DNA of 64,000 bases from Qipengyuania_B sp965214525. GTDB lineage: Bacteria > Pseudomonadota > Alphaproteobacteria > Sphingomonadales > Sphingomonadaceae. Under the pieces are notes generated by a model that was given only the letters and a program-made list of their open reading frames with translations, had not been told where the DNA came from and made no database searches. Shown one piece after another: positions 18,086-27,441 of this stretch (its first letter is position 1; each line of letters begins with the position of its first letter). A program made the translations under genes and the position numbers. The stretch covers positions 1,984,001 to 2,048,000 of the forward strand of contig OZ243959.1 in the NCBI GenBank assembly GCA_965214525.1, written 5' to 3'.

Positions 18086-18811
18086 CTAGGCGGCTGCCCG
18101 TTTGCCGTGCAATCGCGCGCTGGCGATGATCGGAAGGTGATCGCTCGCCACTGTTGCAAGGGCGCTGTGATGCGTCCCGGCGCGCTCGACCTGCCAGTCG
18201 GCCGTCAGCATGATCCGGTCGAGCCTGGCGACGGGGCGACGGCTGGGGTAGCTTGCAGACGTGGCTGCCATCTGCCAGCCGCCCGCCCCGGCAACGTCGA
18301 ATTCCTGCATGGCGCCGGAAAGCGATCCCCACTGGTTGAAATCGCCCAGCACCGCGCATGGCAGACCCTCGTCGAGCTCGTTCGCGCGTTGCAGCAAGGC
18401 CCGGATCTGATCGCGGCGCCGCAACCCGGACAGATCAAGGTGCACGCCGATCACGCAAAACCGCAGGTCATCATGCTGGAGGATGGCAAAGGCCGCACCA
18501 CGTGGTTCTAGGGTCGGCAGATCGAGCGGATGCGATTCGACCAAGGTCATCGAGCGGCGCACCAACAACGCATTGCCATGCCAGCCGATCGACCGCGGAC
18601 GTTTGGCCACCGGCACGACCTTCCAGGGCGTATCGTCAAGCGCCGCGCGTGTCAGCACGCTGGCACGGTCACCGAACCGCCGGTCAGCTTCCTGCAAGGC
18701 GATGACATCGCCATCGATCTCGCGCAGCACCGATATGATCCGATCCGGATCGCGCCGTCGGTCCAGTCCGACCCCCTTGTGGATGTTGTAGCTGACGAAG
18801 CGCACCTGCAT
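18086..18811 (-). CDS. Endonuclease/exonuclease/phosphatase family protein
   Basis: 241 residues with all EEP motifs: VSYNIHKGVG (Asn), LQEADRRFG (metal Glu), VIGVHLDLS, LGDFNQWG (Asp, Asn) and ASDHLPI (Asp, His). It is a Mg-dependent phosphodiesterase or nuclease without signal peptide, so cytoplasmic. The substrate is unknown. It is the last gene of a run prfC - hydrolase - PNPOx - EEP, six bases after its neighbour. Confidence 0.88.
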   Translation of the reverse strand: MQVRFVSYNIHKGVGLDRRRDPDRIISVLREIDGDVIALQEADRRFGDRASVLTRAALDDTPWKVVPVAKRPRSIGWHGNALLVRRSMTLVESHPLDLPTLEPRGAAFAILQHDDLRFCVIGVHLDLSGLRRRDQIRALLQRANELDEGLPCAVLGDFNQWGSLSGAMQEFDVAGAGGWQMAATSASYPSRRPVARLDRIMLTADWQVERAGTHHSALATVASDHLPIIASARLHGKRAAA

Positions 18812-18817
18812 CGGGAG

Positions 18818-19375
18818 TCAGTTGCCGGCGATATAGCGGTCGGTGGCGCGGGTCGGCAGGCCGTCGATGCTGTGCGTATGCGCCTGCCGCTTGGCAATGT
18901 AGGTTTCCGGATCGCGACCGGCATAGTATTTCTTCAAGGTCTGTCGTTCCTCCTTGAACGACATGAAGGGCACGCCCCAACCGCAACTCGTCTGCACACT
19001 CTCGACAGCAATGTCGAATATCTGTCTCGTACCGGGCAGGAGCTGGAAATGGCACGCAAGCTCGTCCCATCGGCCATCCTGCGGCAGCACCGGCGCGCCC
19101 TGCCCGTATATCCGCAGGATCAGGGCGGGCTGGGCGAAGTTGCAGACCATGATCGTAATCCGCCCATCGGCCAACAGATGCGCGTTGGTTTCGTTGCCCG
19201 ATCCCGCAAGGTCGAGATACGCGACCCGCGTGGGCGACAACACGCGAAAGCTGTCATACCCCTTGGGGCTCAAATTGATGCGACTGCCCGGGGCCGCGGT
19301 CGCGACGAAGAACACCGCTTGTTTCGACAGCATCGCGACATGCTCATCGTCCAGTCGTTCGAAAAACGTCGCCAT
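18818..19375 (-). CDS. Pyridoxamine 5'-phosphate oxidase-like flavin-binding protein
   Basis: 185 residues from the ATG at 19375, whose A overlaps the preceding stop (TAATG). Split-barrel fold features: FFVATAAPGSRINLSPKGYDSFRVL (flavin binding), VAYLDLAGSGNETNAHL, and CNFAQPALILRIYGQG. Family members bind FMN or F420. Function is unassigned; likely a stand-alone flavin oxidoreductase rather than PdxH. Translational coupling to the alpha/beta hydrolase suggests a shared context. Confidence 0.85.
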   Translation of the reverse strand: MATFFERLDDEHVAMLSKQAVFFVATAAPGSRINLSPKGYDSFRVLSPTRVAYLDLAGSGNETNAHLLADGRITIMVCNFAQPALILRIYGQGAPVLPQDGRWDELACHFQLLPGTRQIFDIAVESVQTSCGWGVPFMSFKEERQTLKKYYAGRDPETYIAKRQAHTHSIDGLPTRATDRYIAGN

Positions 19376-20244
19376 TACAGAAAGTCCCGCAAGGTCTGGA
19401 TGAATCGGTCGAACTGATCGTGATGCAACCAATGCCCGGCCTCATCGAACTCTATCACCTCGGCATTGGCGAAATGGTCGAGCCGCCCGTCGCCTTCGGG
19501 GTTCGATGCCCAGCTGTCCGCGCCGTACAGCAACAGGGTGGGCGCGGTGATGGCGCTCCATAGCTGATGCAGGAACTCGTCGGCGATCTCCTCGACCGGC
19601 CAGACGTTGAGATGCGGATCGAACTTCCAGCTATAGGTGCCGTCCTCGTTCCGGTTCACGCCATGCAGCGTCAGATGGCGGGCCTGGTTCTGGGTCAGGT
19701 AGCTGTTCTCCTCGATCATGCGGGCGAAGGCATCTTCGATCGAATCGTATTTGCGATGGGCGCGTCCCGCCGCCTTGCGCTTTTTGACGATCCATTCCGC
19801 CATCCTTTCCGGATAGGGTTTCGCTCGCATCTCGTCCTGACGAGCGGGGCTCGGACCCAGTCCCTCGATCGCGACGATCTTGCGCACGCGGCCGGGGCAG
19901 GTTCCGGCATAGCGCAGCGCTACGTTGCCGCCCATCGAATGGCTGACCATGGTGACCGGCTCGTCCGACAACTGATCGACAAGCTGCGCCAGATCGTACA
20001 CCATGTCGTTGGCCGTATAGACCCCGTCCGATACCCATTCGCTATCGCCGTGCCCACGGTTGTCGAGCGCCACGACGTGGTAATCCTCGCGCAGCGCCTC
20101 GGCCGTCCAGTCCCAGCTGCGGCAATGGTCCTTACCGCCATGCACGAGCAAGAGCGGGGGTTTGCCCCGGTTGCCCCAATCGACGTAATGCAGGCGCAGC
20201 CTCTGCGAGGCATAGGTCTGCGATGTCGGCCCGATAAGTTCCAT
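19375..20244 (-). CDS. Alpha/beta hydrolase
   Basis: 289 residues from the ATG at 20244 (MELIGPTSQTY). A further ATG 21 bases upstream is possible. Catalytic triad: SHSMGG nucleophile near residue 100, an aspartate in LLYGADSW, and histidine in AGHWLHHD. The oxyanion-hole LLLVHGG is in place. A cytoplasmic hydrolase of unknown substrate, resembling epoxide hydrolase or haloalkane dehalogenase-like enzymes only at the fold level. Confidence 0.9.
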   Translation of the reverse strand: MELIGPTSQTYASQRLRLHYVDWGNRGKPPLLLVHGGKDHCRSWDWTAEALREDYHVVALDNRGHGDSEWVSDGVYTANDMVYDLAQLVDQLSDEPVTMVSHSMGGNVALRYAGTCPGRVRKIVAIEGLGPSPARQDEMRAKPYPERMAEWIVKKRKAAGRAHRKYDSIEDAFARMIEENSYLTQNQARHLTLHGVNRNEDGTYSWKFDPHLNVWPVEEIADEFLHQLWSAITAPTLLLYGADSWASNPEGDGRLDHFANAEVIEFDEAGHWLHHDQFDRFIQTLRDFL

Positions 20245-20283
20245 CTGCGCGCCTATGCGCTGCAACTTACGCCGCGCGCAAGC

Positions 20284-21816
20284 CTATCGCTCCTTCGTGG
20301 CGCTGAACGTCAGCTCGGCGTTCCGTTCCTGCTGGTAATTCACGTCCCACACGGATTTTGCCAGGAACACCAGGTCGCCATCACGGTCGCGCGCCAGATT
20401 GGCGCGGTTGAAGCTTGCAAACTCGTCGAGCGGCTTGCCCTGCCCCTTAACCCAGCGAGCGGTGGCGAACGGCGCCGCTTCCAGCGCGGCCTGCACCTTG
20501 TATTCGGCCTCGAGCCGGCTGACCAGCACTTCAAGCTGCAATTGCCCGACCACGCCCACGATGTGCTGCGCACCGATTTCGGGATAGAATACCTGGATCA
20601 CCCCTTCCTCGGACAGGTCGTCGAGCGCTTTACGCAATTGCTTTGTCTTGGTCGGATCCTTCAAAATGACCCGCCGCAGGATTTCCGGCGCGAAGTTCGG
20701 CAGGCCGGTGAACCGCACTGCGTTCGTCTCGCTCAGGGTATCGCCCACCCGCAAGGTGCCGTGGTTGGGGATGCCGATGATGTCTCCCGCCAGTGCGGTT
20801 TCGGCAAGTTCGCGATCCTGCGCGAAGAACAGGATCGGCGAATGCACGGCGATCGGCTTGCCAAGGCCGCTTGGGGTCAGCTTCATGCCGCGCTTGAAGG
20901 TGCCGGACACCTGCCGCATGAACGCGATCCGGTCGCGGTGGTTCGGATCCATGTTAGCCTGCACCTTGAAGATGAAGCCAGTGACTTCATCGCGTGCGGG
21001 GCTTACCTCGCCACCCTCGGCGGGTTGCGGACGGGGCGGCGGCGCATAGTTCGCGATCGCCTCGATCAGTTCGGTGACGCCGAAATCCTTCAGCGCGCTG
21101 CCGAAATAGACCGGCGTCATGTCGCCCTTGCGGTAGGCGTCCAGGTCGAATGCGGGGTAGCCGATCTGCGCCAGCTCGGCGTTCTCGGCCACCTTATCGG
21201 GCAGGTCGGCATCGGCATCGCGCTTTCCCTTGAATTCTTTTGACGGACCTTCGGGCCGCGCAACCGTGCCCGTGGCGAAATCGAGCACGCCCTGAAACTC
21301 CCCGCCCATTCCCACGGGGTAGGCCTGCGGCGACACGTCGAGCGCCAGCATATCCGCGATCTCGTCCAGCAATTCGAACACCGGCCGCCCCTCGCGGTCG
21401 ACCTTGTTGATGAAGGTGATGATCGGCACGCTGCGTAAACGGCATACTTCGAACAGTTTGCGGGTTTGCGGCTCGATCCCCTTGGCGGCGTCGATCACCA
21501 TGATAGCCGAATCCACCGCAGTCAGCGTGCGGTAGGTATCCTCGCTGAAATCCTCATGGCCCGGCGTATCGAGCAGGTTGAAGGTAATGCCGTCCCGCTC
21601 GAAGGTCATGACGCTGGAAGTGACGGAGATACCACGCTGCTGCTCGATCTTCATCCAATCGCTGCGTGCCCGCCGCGCCGCCCCGCGCGCCTTGACTTCA
21701 CCCGCCAGATGGATCGCGCCGCCTTGCAGCAGCAGCTTCTCTGTCAGCGTCGTCTTGCCCGCATCGGGATGCGAGATGATGGCGAAGGTGCGCCGGTTGG
21801 AGGTTGGATCAGGCAT
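20284..21816 (-). CDS. prfC: Peptide chain release factor 3
   Basis: 510 residues, slightly under the E. coli length (529). G-domain motifs: SHPDAGKTTLTEKLL (P-loop), QRGISVTSSV (switch I), DTPGHEDFSED, and NKVDREG. The length, ending and insertion ANMDPNHRDRIAFMRQVSGTF identify RF3 rather than EF-G. It is a GTPase that removes RF1 and RF2 from the ribosome after peptide release. It is the first gene of the run that continues with the hydrolase. Confidence 0.95.
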   Translation of the reverse strand: MPDPTSNRRTFAIISHPDAGKTTLTEKLLLQGGAIHLAGEVKARGAARRARSDWMKIEQQRGISVTSSVMTFERDGITFNLLDTPGHEDFSEDTYRTLTAVDSAIMVIDAAKGIEPQTRKLFEVCRLRSVPIITFINKVDREGRPVFELLDEIADMLALDVSPQAYPVGMGGEFQGVLDFATGTVARPEGPSKEFKGKRDADADLPDKVAENAELAQIGYPAFDLDAYRKGDMTPVYFGSALKDFGVTELIEAIANYAPPPRPQPAEGGEVSPARDEVTGFIFKVQANMDPNHRDRIAFMRQVSGTFKRGMKLTPSGLGKPIAVHSPILFFAQDRELAETALAGDIIGIPNHGTLRVGDTLSETNAVRFTGLPNFAPEILRRVILKDPTKTKQLRKALDDLSEEGVIQVFYPEIGAQHIVGVVGQLQLEVLVSRLEAEYKVQAALEAAPFATARWVKGQGKPLDEFASFNRANLARDRDGDLVFLAKSVWDVNYQQERNAELTFSATKER

Positions 21817-21933
21817 CGTACGCGCGCCTAAGTCCTGCGCTCGACAACGTCTACCTGAAAGAACCCAGCTTCAGGCACGCGTTTACCGGATCACAAGCTT
21901 CCAGGTGCTATGACGCAGCGTGAAAGGGAGGGG

Positions 21934-22533
21934 ATGATGAGGCTAGCATTGTGCGGATTGGCTCCGCTGCTTGTATTTGCTCTTGCTGCCTGCGGGCAGG
22001 AAGGCGCAGCTTTCGCAATTCCCCCGGATCAGGTTCAAGAGCAGTTGCTGACTGTCAAACCCCCCGCGGCGATGTTTGGCGGCGTTTCCAAGAATATCGC
22101 ATCCAGGGTCGGCGACAACGGATCAGTCGTCTGGACCATAAGCGAAGGCTTTCGGCCCGAGCTTCGGTTCACCGCAAACATCGTTCCGGTTGATGATGGC
22201 GGATCGCGCATTGCTATCGATGTCGAAGGTGCTAGCTCGGACCCAGCCGATCCACGCAATACGCAGCTTGCGCAGAACCCCGACCTCAAGGAACTCTACC
22301 GTGGCATGATGGCTGAACTTGTTGCAGCCGAACTGGAAGGCAGGACGCCCGATCTCGCGCGCTACCACGCTCAACTCGTTACGATGACCAAAGCGTATTT
22401 TGCAGAAGCGAATGCGTCGGTCGATAGAGCGGCCCAGGCATCCTACGAAATGGAACGTCATGAGGAAGAGAACAGGCGCCGCGCCGAAGATGCCGCCTGG
22501 GAGCGCGAGATCGAAGCGCAATGGAAGAATTGA
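21934..22533 (+). CDS. Hypothetical lipoprotein
   Basis: 199 residues from the ATG at 21934, preceded by AAGGGAGGGG. Signal peptide MMRLALCGLAPLLVFALAAC with lipobox LAAC, so lipidated and probably retained in the envelope. The C-terminal 55 residues are charged and helical (YEMERHEEENRRRAEDAAWEREIEAQ), likely coiled coil. No known domain was recognised. It converges on the SDR gene with 14 bases between stops. A longer in-frame start at 21910 is possible but lacks a ribosome-binding site. Confidence 0.75.
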   Translation: MMRLALCGLAPLLVFALAACGQEGAAFAIPPDQVQEQLLTVKPPAAMFGGVSKNIASRVGDNGSVVWTISEGFRPELRFTANIVPVDDGGSRIAIDVEGASSDPADPRNTQLAQNPDLKELYRGMMAELVAAELEGRTPDLARYHAQLVTMTKAYFAEANASVDRAAQASYEMERHEEENRRRAEDAAWEREIEAQWKN

Positions 22534-22547
22534 CGTAGAGAAGTATA

Positions 22548-23294
22548 TCAGTCCCGCGCCACGCGGAAGCCGGCGAAATCCTGGCTCACCGGCATCAGTT
22601 CCAGGGTGTTGATGTTGAGGTGTGGCGGCAATTCGACAACCCAGCGGATCGTCTGGGCGATGTCTTGTGCCGTCATCGGATCGGCGCCGCCATACAGCTT
22701 GTCGTGTGCCCGTTGATTGCCACCGGTACGGACCAGCGTGAATTCGGTTTCCACCATGCCCGGTTCGATCGAGGTCACGCGCACGCCCGTTCCATGCAGA
22801 TCGGCGCGCAGGTTCAGGGTGAATTGCCGCACGAACGCCTTGGTCGCGCCATACACGTTCCCCCCCGCATACGGGTAGTTGGCAGCGACCGAGGCGATAT
22901 TCACGATCGCGCCCTTGCGCTCGATCAGGCCGGGCAACAGTTTGTGGGTGAGGGAAACCAGTGCAACGACGTTGGTGTCGATCATGGTTTTCCAGTCGCC
23001 CAGATCGCTGTCCTGCGCCGGCGCCGTACCCAGCGCCAAGCCGGCATTGTTCACCAGCAGATCGATTTGCGAAAACGCATCCGGCAAGCTGCCCAGTGCC
23101 GCATCCCGCGCCGCTTCGTCGCAGATGTCGAACGCGGCGGGGTGAACCTTGTCGGGGCCGTGCTGCCCTACCACTGCATCGAGCCGTTCCCGGCGTCGCC
23201 CGGTAGCGATGACGCGCCATCCTCCGGCCGCCAGCATATCGACGCAGGCCCTGCCGATGCCGGCGGTCGCGCCGGTGACGAGTGCTGTCCTCAT
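22548..23294 (-). CDS. SDR family NAD(P)-dependent oxidoreductase (YdfG-like)
   Basis: 248 residues. Rossmann motif VTGATAGIGRAC, NNAGL, and catalytic Ser-Tyr-Lys (IASVAANYPYAGGNVYGATKAFV). The region NLRADLHGTGVRVTSIEPGMVETEFTLVR fits the 3-hydroxy acid dehydrogenase (YdfG) subgroup, which can also reduce malonic semialdehyde. Its start overlaps the pheT stop (ATGA), so it is translated with pheST. Confidence 0.9.
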   Translation of the reverse strand: MRTALVTGATAGIGRACVDMLAAGGWRVIATGRRRERLDAVVGQHGPDKVHPAAFDICDEAARDAALGSLPDAFSQIDLLVNNAGLALGTAPAQDSDLGDWKTMIDTNVVALVSLTHKLLPGLIERKGAIVNIASVAANYPYAGGNVYGATKAFVRQFTLNLRADLHGTGVRVTSIEPGMVETEFTLVRTGGNQRAHDKLYGGADPMTAQDIAQTIRWVVELPPHLNINTLELMPVSQDFAGFRVARD

Positions 23295-25681
23295 GTTCTC
23301 AACTCCGCTCCTGCTTTGCTCGCAGCCGCGACGATCCTGTCCGAAATCGCCTTCAAATCCGCTTCGGTGAAGCTCTTGTCGCCTGGCTGTAGCGTGACCT
23401 CCACAGCGACGGACTTGCGCCCGTCCGGCACGCCTTGCCCGCTGAACACGTCGAACACGCAGGCATTCGCAATCGCTTGCTTGTCAGCACCCCGGACCGC
23501 GCGCACGAGATCGGCGGACGGCATTTCTGCTGGCACCAGAAAGGCAAAATCGCGCGTCACTGCTTGCAGCGCCGGCGGCGAGTAAGGCGGCCGGGCAAAA
23601 TCAGCGCTCTTCTTTGTCGGAATGGCATCCAGATAGAGTTCCGCCGCGACCACTGGCCCGGCAATGTCGAACGCCTTCAGCGTCGCCGGATGCAGCGCGC
23701 CGAAGCGGGCGAGGACGTTTTTTGGTCCCAATCGCAAGGTGCCGGCCTGCCCAGGATGGAATTGCACCCCCGCCTCGCCCATCACCTGGAGATTGCTCGA
23801 GGGAGCGCCCGCCGCCTCCAGCAGCGCCAATGCCTCCGCCTTCGCATCGTACGCGTCGAACATGGCCGCCTTGCCTACCTGCCAGCCGCGCGGTGTCTTC
23901 TCGCCTGCCAGCACCACGCCCACCGTCAGACGCTCGTCGCTGCGGCCGTCTTTCCCGCGCAGATAGCGCCGTCCGATCTCGAACAGGCGGCTGGCGTGCA
24001 CGCCGCGATCGGCATTGCGTTTGGCAGCGGCAACGAGGCCGGGCAGCAGCGAGGGACGCATTGCCTTCATGTCTTCGCTGATAGGGTTGTCGAGCACCCA
24101 TGGCGCGCCATCAGCATCGGCGAAATGCCAGGCGTCGTCCACCGGGAGAAAGGACCAGGTGATCGCCTCGTTCAGGCCCCGCCCGGCGGCGGCGCGGCGC
24201 AGCTTGCGTTCGAGCGCCTGTTCCGACGTCGCAGTCGGCTTCGCAACCCCTTCCGTGCGCGGCAAGGCGACGCTTGTCACCTGGTCGAGCCCGTGGATGC
24301 GAACCACCTCCTCGACCAGGTCCGCTTGTCCTTCCACATCGTGGCGGCGCGGCGGAACGCTGACGCGCCAATCAGCCCCTACCCGGAACTCCAGCGCTTC
24401 CAGAATGCGCCGCTGCTCCGCGGCCTCCACCTGCACCCCGCCTAACCGGGCCGTCATGGCGGGATCGAAGGCAATCGCCATCGGCTCGGTCGGCGGCGAT
24501 CCGGCCCGGACCACTTCGCTCGCTACGCCGCCGCATGTCCGCTGGATCAACTCGGTCAGGATTGCCAGTCCTTCATCGAGAAAGGCCGGGTCCACCCCGC
24601 GCTCGAACCGAGTGCGCGCGTCACTTGCCAGACCGAGCTTGCGCCCCGTCACGCTGATATTCGACGGATCGAAATAGGCGATCTCCAGCAGCACGTCTGT
24701 GGTCGTATCGGTGACGGACGAATGCTCACCGCCCATTATCCCCGCAATGTCATGAGCCTGCTGATCATCGGCGATCACCGTCATGCTATCGTCGAGCGTG
24801 TAGGTCTTGCCGTTCAGCGCCTCCGCCTGCTCGCCGTCTTTCGCACGCCGAGCGACCACAGGACCGCTGAGCTTCGCCAGATCGTAAGCATGCGCCGGGC
24901 GCCCATACGCAAGCATCAGGTAATTGGTCGCATCGACAACGGCATTGATCGGCTTCTGCCCTGCTGCGACAAGCCGTCGCTGCATCCAGTCGGGACTGGT
25001 CCCGTTTTTCAGCCCGCTGATGACCCGTCCGTAGAAGGCCGGGCAGCCATCCGGATCGTCGGTACGAATTTCGATAGGGCAGGCCCCCGCCCCTTCGACC
25101 GCAGCTACTTCGATCGGCTTGAGCGTCCCGATGCCTGTCACGGCCAGATCCCGCGCTATGCCGTAGACGCCCATGCAATCGGGACGGTTGGGCGTGATCG
25201 CCACGTCGAACACGGGCGACGCGTTCTGGTAGGCGGCAAAGCTCGCTCCGACCGGTGCATCCTCCGGCAGTTCGAGGATACCGTCATGCTCCTCGCCCAG
25301 TTCAAGTTCGCGCACGGAACACATCATGCCGTTCGATTCGACGCCGCGTATGGCGCTCTTGCGCAGTTCCATTCCGTTCGAAGGAACCACCGCGCCGGGC
25401 AGACCCAGCACGCCGGTCATCCCCGCCCGCGCATTGGGCGCGCCGCATACGACCTGCAGCGGTTCGCCATCACCGGCATCGACGGTAAGCACCTGCAGCT
25501 TGTCGGCATCGGGATGCTTCTCGGCGGTCAGAACCCGGGCAACCCGGAAATTCGCCAGCCTGTCCGCCGGGTCGTCGATACTTTCGACCTCGTGCCCGAT
25601 AAGGTTGAGCGTCGCGGCGACCTCCTGCACCGAAGCGCCGGTTTGGAGAAAATCCTTCAGCCATTCGAGCGAAAACTTCAT
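23291..25681 (-). CDS. pheT: Phenylalanine-tRNA ligase beta subunit
   Basis: 796 residues. Domain order is as in bacterial PheT: N-terminal MKFSLEWLKDFLQTGASVQEVA, tRNA-binding/EMAP-like domain (AEKHPDADKLQVLTVDAGDGEPLQVVCGA), B3/4 editing domain, B5, catalytic-like core, and C-terminal FDX-ACB domain (TRDFAFLVPAEM...GKKS-type VAVEVTLQPG). Together with PheS it charges tRNA-Phe and edits Tyr-tRNA-Phe. The ATG at 25681 overlaps the pheS stop (ATGA); longer frames are shadows of pheS. Confidence 0.96.
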   Translation of the reverse strand: MKFSLEWLKDFLQTGASVQEVAATLNLIGHEVESIDDPADRLANFRVARVLTAEKHPDADKLQVLTVDAGDGEPLQVVCGAPNARAGMTGVLGLPGAVVPSNGMELRKSAIRGVESNGMMCSVRELELGEEHDGILELPEDAPVGASFAAYQNASPVFDVAITPNRPDCMGVYGIARDLAVTGIGTLKPIEVAAVEGAGACPIEIRTDDPDGCPAFYGRVISGLKNGTSPDWMQRRLVAAGQKPINAVVDATNYLMLAYGRPAHAYDLAKLSGPVVARRAKDGEQAEALNGKTYTLDDSMTVIADDQQAHDIAGIMGGEHSSVTDTTTDVLLEIAYFDPSNISVTGRKLGLASDARTRFERGVDPAFLDEGLAILTELIQRTCGGVASEVVRAGSPPTEPMAIAFDPAMTARLGGVQVEAAEQRRILEALEFRVGADWRVSVPPRRHDVEGQADLVEEVVRIHGLDQVTSVALPRTEGVAKPTATSEQALERKLRRAAAGRGLNEAITWSFLPVDDAWHFADADGAPWVLDNPISEDMKAMRPSLLPGLVAAAKRNADRGVHASRLFEIGRRYLRGKDGRSDERLTVGVVLAGEKTPRGWQVGKAAMFDAYDAKAEALALLEAAGAPSSNLQVMGEAGVQFHPGQAGTLRLGPKNVLARFGALHPATLKAFDIAGPVVAAELYLDAIPTKKSADFARPPYSPPALQAVTRDFAFLVPAEMPSADLVRAVRGADKQAIANACVFDVFSGQGVPDGRKSVAVEVTLQPGDKSFTEADLKAISDRIVAAASKAGAELRT

Positions 25682-26781
25682 GCCCTGGGCCCCACGCCTG
25701 CGGAAAGCGTCGGCTGGTCGAACGCGGAGAACCCGTAGTGCTGGAGCCACCGCTCGTCACCATCGAAGAAGGCGCGCAGATCGTCCATCCCGTATTTCAA
25801 CATGGCCAGCCGATCGACGCCCACCCCGAAAGCGAAGCCCTGATATTCGTCCGGATCGACCCCGGCGAACTCCAGCACGCGCCGGTTGACCATGCCACTG
25901 CCGAGCAATTCCATCCATTCATGGCCTTCGTCGTCGCCATGCCCGCCGACCGCCCGGCGGCCGCCTTGCCGCGTATAGCCCACATCGACTTCCACGCTCG
26001 GTTCGGTGAAGGGGAAGTAGCTGGGGCGCAGGCGCAGCACGATATCGTCCCGCTCGAAGAACGCTTTCAGGAAGCTCTCCAGCGTCCATTTGAGGTGGCC
26101 CAGATGGATGCCGCCGTCGATCACCAGCCCCTCGATCTGGTGGAACATCGGCGTGTGGGTCGCATCGCTGTCGCTGCGATAGACCCGGCCGGGCGCGATA
26201 ATGCGGATCGGCGCGCCCTGCGCCATCATGGAACGAATTTGCACGGGCGAAGTATGCGTGCGCAACAGCATTTGCCGCCCCTGGCCGTCCCTGTCCGGAA
26301 AATAGAACGTGTCATGCATGGCGCGCGCGGGATGCGTCTCTGCCATGTTGAGCGCCGTGAAATTGTGCCAGTCGTCCTCGATCTCCGGCCCGGCGGCGAC
26401 CGAAAAGCCAAGATCGGCAAAGATCTCCGCCAGTTCGTCCATCACCTGGCTGACGGGGTGGACGCTGCCACGCGGCGTTTGCGCCGCAGGCAGGGTCAGG
26501 TCCAGCCGTTCCATTACCAAGCGCTCCTCCAGCGCCGCCGCTTCCAGGACCGCCTTGCGATCCTCGATCGCGTCCGCGACCCGGGCGCGCATGCCCTGGA
26601 TGCGAGGCGCCTCCTTGCTGCGTTCTTCGGGGCTCATCTTTCCCAGCGTCTTCATCAGCGCCGACAGCCAGCCCTGCTTGCCCAAGGCCTCCACCCGGAT
26701 CGCCTCGACCCTGGCCACATCGCCGGCGCGATGCAGCCGTTCGAGCGTGTCGGTAATCTGCTGTTCGTATTGGCTCGTCAT
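25678..26781 (-). CDS. pheS: Phenylalanine-tRNA ligase alpha subunit
   Basis: 367 residues from the ATG at 26781 (a TTG six codons upstream is less likely). Class-II motifs are visible: motif 2 MLLRTHTSPVQIRSM, FRxR-type VYRSDSDATHTPMFHQIEG, and motif 3 GFAFGVGVDRLAMLKYGMDDLR. It forms the catalytic site of the alpha2-beta2 enzyme. A strong terminator-like hairpin lies between it and rplT, so transcription from the ribosomal genes is either attenuated or replaced by a separate promoter within the leader. Confidence 0.96.
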   Translation of the reverse strand: MTSQYEQQITDTLERLHRAGDVARVEAIRVEALGKQGWLSALMKTLGKMSPEERSKEAPRIQGMRARVADAIEDRKAVLEAAALEERLVMERLDLTLPAAQTPRGSVHPVSQVMDELAEIFADLGFSVAAGPEIEDDWHNFTALNMAETHPARAMHDTFYFPDRDGQGRQMLLRTHTSPVQIRSMMAQGAPIRIIAPGRVYRSDSDATHTPMFHQIEGLVIDGGIHLGHLKWTLESFLKAFFERDDIVLRLRPSYFPFTEPSVEVDVGYTRQGGRRAVGGHGDDEGHEWMELLGSGMVNRRVLEFAGVDPDEYQGFAFGVGVDRLAMLKYGMDDLRAFFDGDERWLQHYGFSAFDQPTLSAGVGPRA

Positions 26782-26800
26782 CGAACGCTCGATAGGCAAG

Positions 26801-26843
26801 ACAAAGAAAAAGCGCCACCCTCGAGCGTGCGAGGGCGGCGCTT
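26801..26843 (-). terminator. Strong intrinsic terminator or attenuator between rplT and pheS
   Basis: Read on the minus strand: AAGCGCC(G)CCCTCG, loop CACGCT, CGAGGG(T)GGCGCTT, then a run TTTTTCTTT. Fourteen-base arms with a single mismatch and a good T-run. It starts 21 bases after the rplT stop and ends about 20 bases before the pheS start, so it must be passed for pheS to be read from the rpmI-rplT transcript. Confidence 0.85.
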
Positions 26844-26864
26844 ACGCCATGCATGGTCTTCCCG

Positions 26865-27224
26865 TTACGCGGGCAACGCACCCTTCGCCTGTCCGATGAT
26901 CGACTTGAACGCCGCTTCCTCGTTCATCGCCAGATCGGCCATGATCTTGCGATCGAGTTCGATACCGGCGAGCTTCACGCCGTGCATGAACTGCGAATAG
27001 GTCAGCCCTTCGGCGCGCACGGCGGCGTTGATCCGCTGGATCCACAAGGCGCGGAAATTGCGCTTGTTGACCTTGCGGTCGCGATAAGCGTACTGGCCAG
27101 CCTTCTCGACTGCCTGGCGTGCGACGCGAATGGTGTTCTTGCGGCGACCGCGATAGCCCTTGGCCTGGTCGAGCAGCCGCTTGTGCTTCTGGCGCGTGGT
27201 GACGCCGCGTTTGATGCGAGGCAT
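26865..27224 (-). CDS. rplT: 50S ribosomal protein L20
   Basis: 119 residues, full length. Basic N-terminus MPRIKRGVTTRQKHKRLL, then AKGYRGRRKNTIRVARQAVEKAGQYAY and the globular domain FRALWIQRINAAVRAEGLTYSQFMHG. It binds 23S rRNA and is an assembly protein. In many bacteria it represses its own operon. It follows rpmI by 13 bases. Confidence 0.98.
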   Translation of the reverse strand: MPRIKRGVTTRQKHKRLLDQAKGYRGRRKNTIRVARQAVEKAGQYAYRDRKVNKRNFRALWIQRINAAVRAEGLTYSQFMHGVKLAGIELDRKIMADLAMNEEAAFKSIIGQAKGALPA

Positions 27225-27237
27225 ATCCTGCTACTCC

Positions 27238-27441
27238 TTATTTCAGACCGTAGGGCGCCCAGAGGCGGACGTGCTTCACGTCGGCTTCGGACAGCAGATC
27301 GGTGCCGCGGTGCTGGCGGATATACTTGGCATTGTGGCTGATCAGACGGTGGCGCTTGCCAACCGCGCCATGCTTGACCTTGCCGGTGGCGGTGAACTTG
27401 AAGCGCTTCTTCACACCGCTCTTGGTCTTCATCTTGGGCAT
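27238..27441 (-). CDS. rpmI: 50S ribosomal protein L35
   Basis: 67 residues from the ATG at 27441 (MPKMKTKSGVKKRFKFTATGK). The upstream in-frame ATG would add 12 residues not present in the family. HGAVGKRHRLISHNAKYIRQHRG is typical of L35. infC is not upstream here; the previous gene is an unrelated outer-membrane protein separated by a terminator, so rpmI-rplT has its own promoter in 27442-27600. Confidence 0.97.
   Translation of the reverse strand: MPKMKTKSGVKKRFKFTATGKVKHGAVGKRHRLISHNAKYIRQHRGTDLLSEADVKHVRLWAPYGLK

Noticed and set aside
26806..26881. Leader peptide controlling pheST by attenuation
   Set aside because: A short frame MHGVSAALARSRV exists, but Phe codons come only after the hairpin, so it cannot sense phenylalanine in the classic way.
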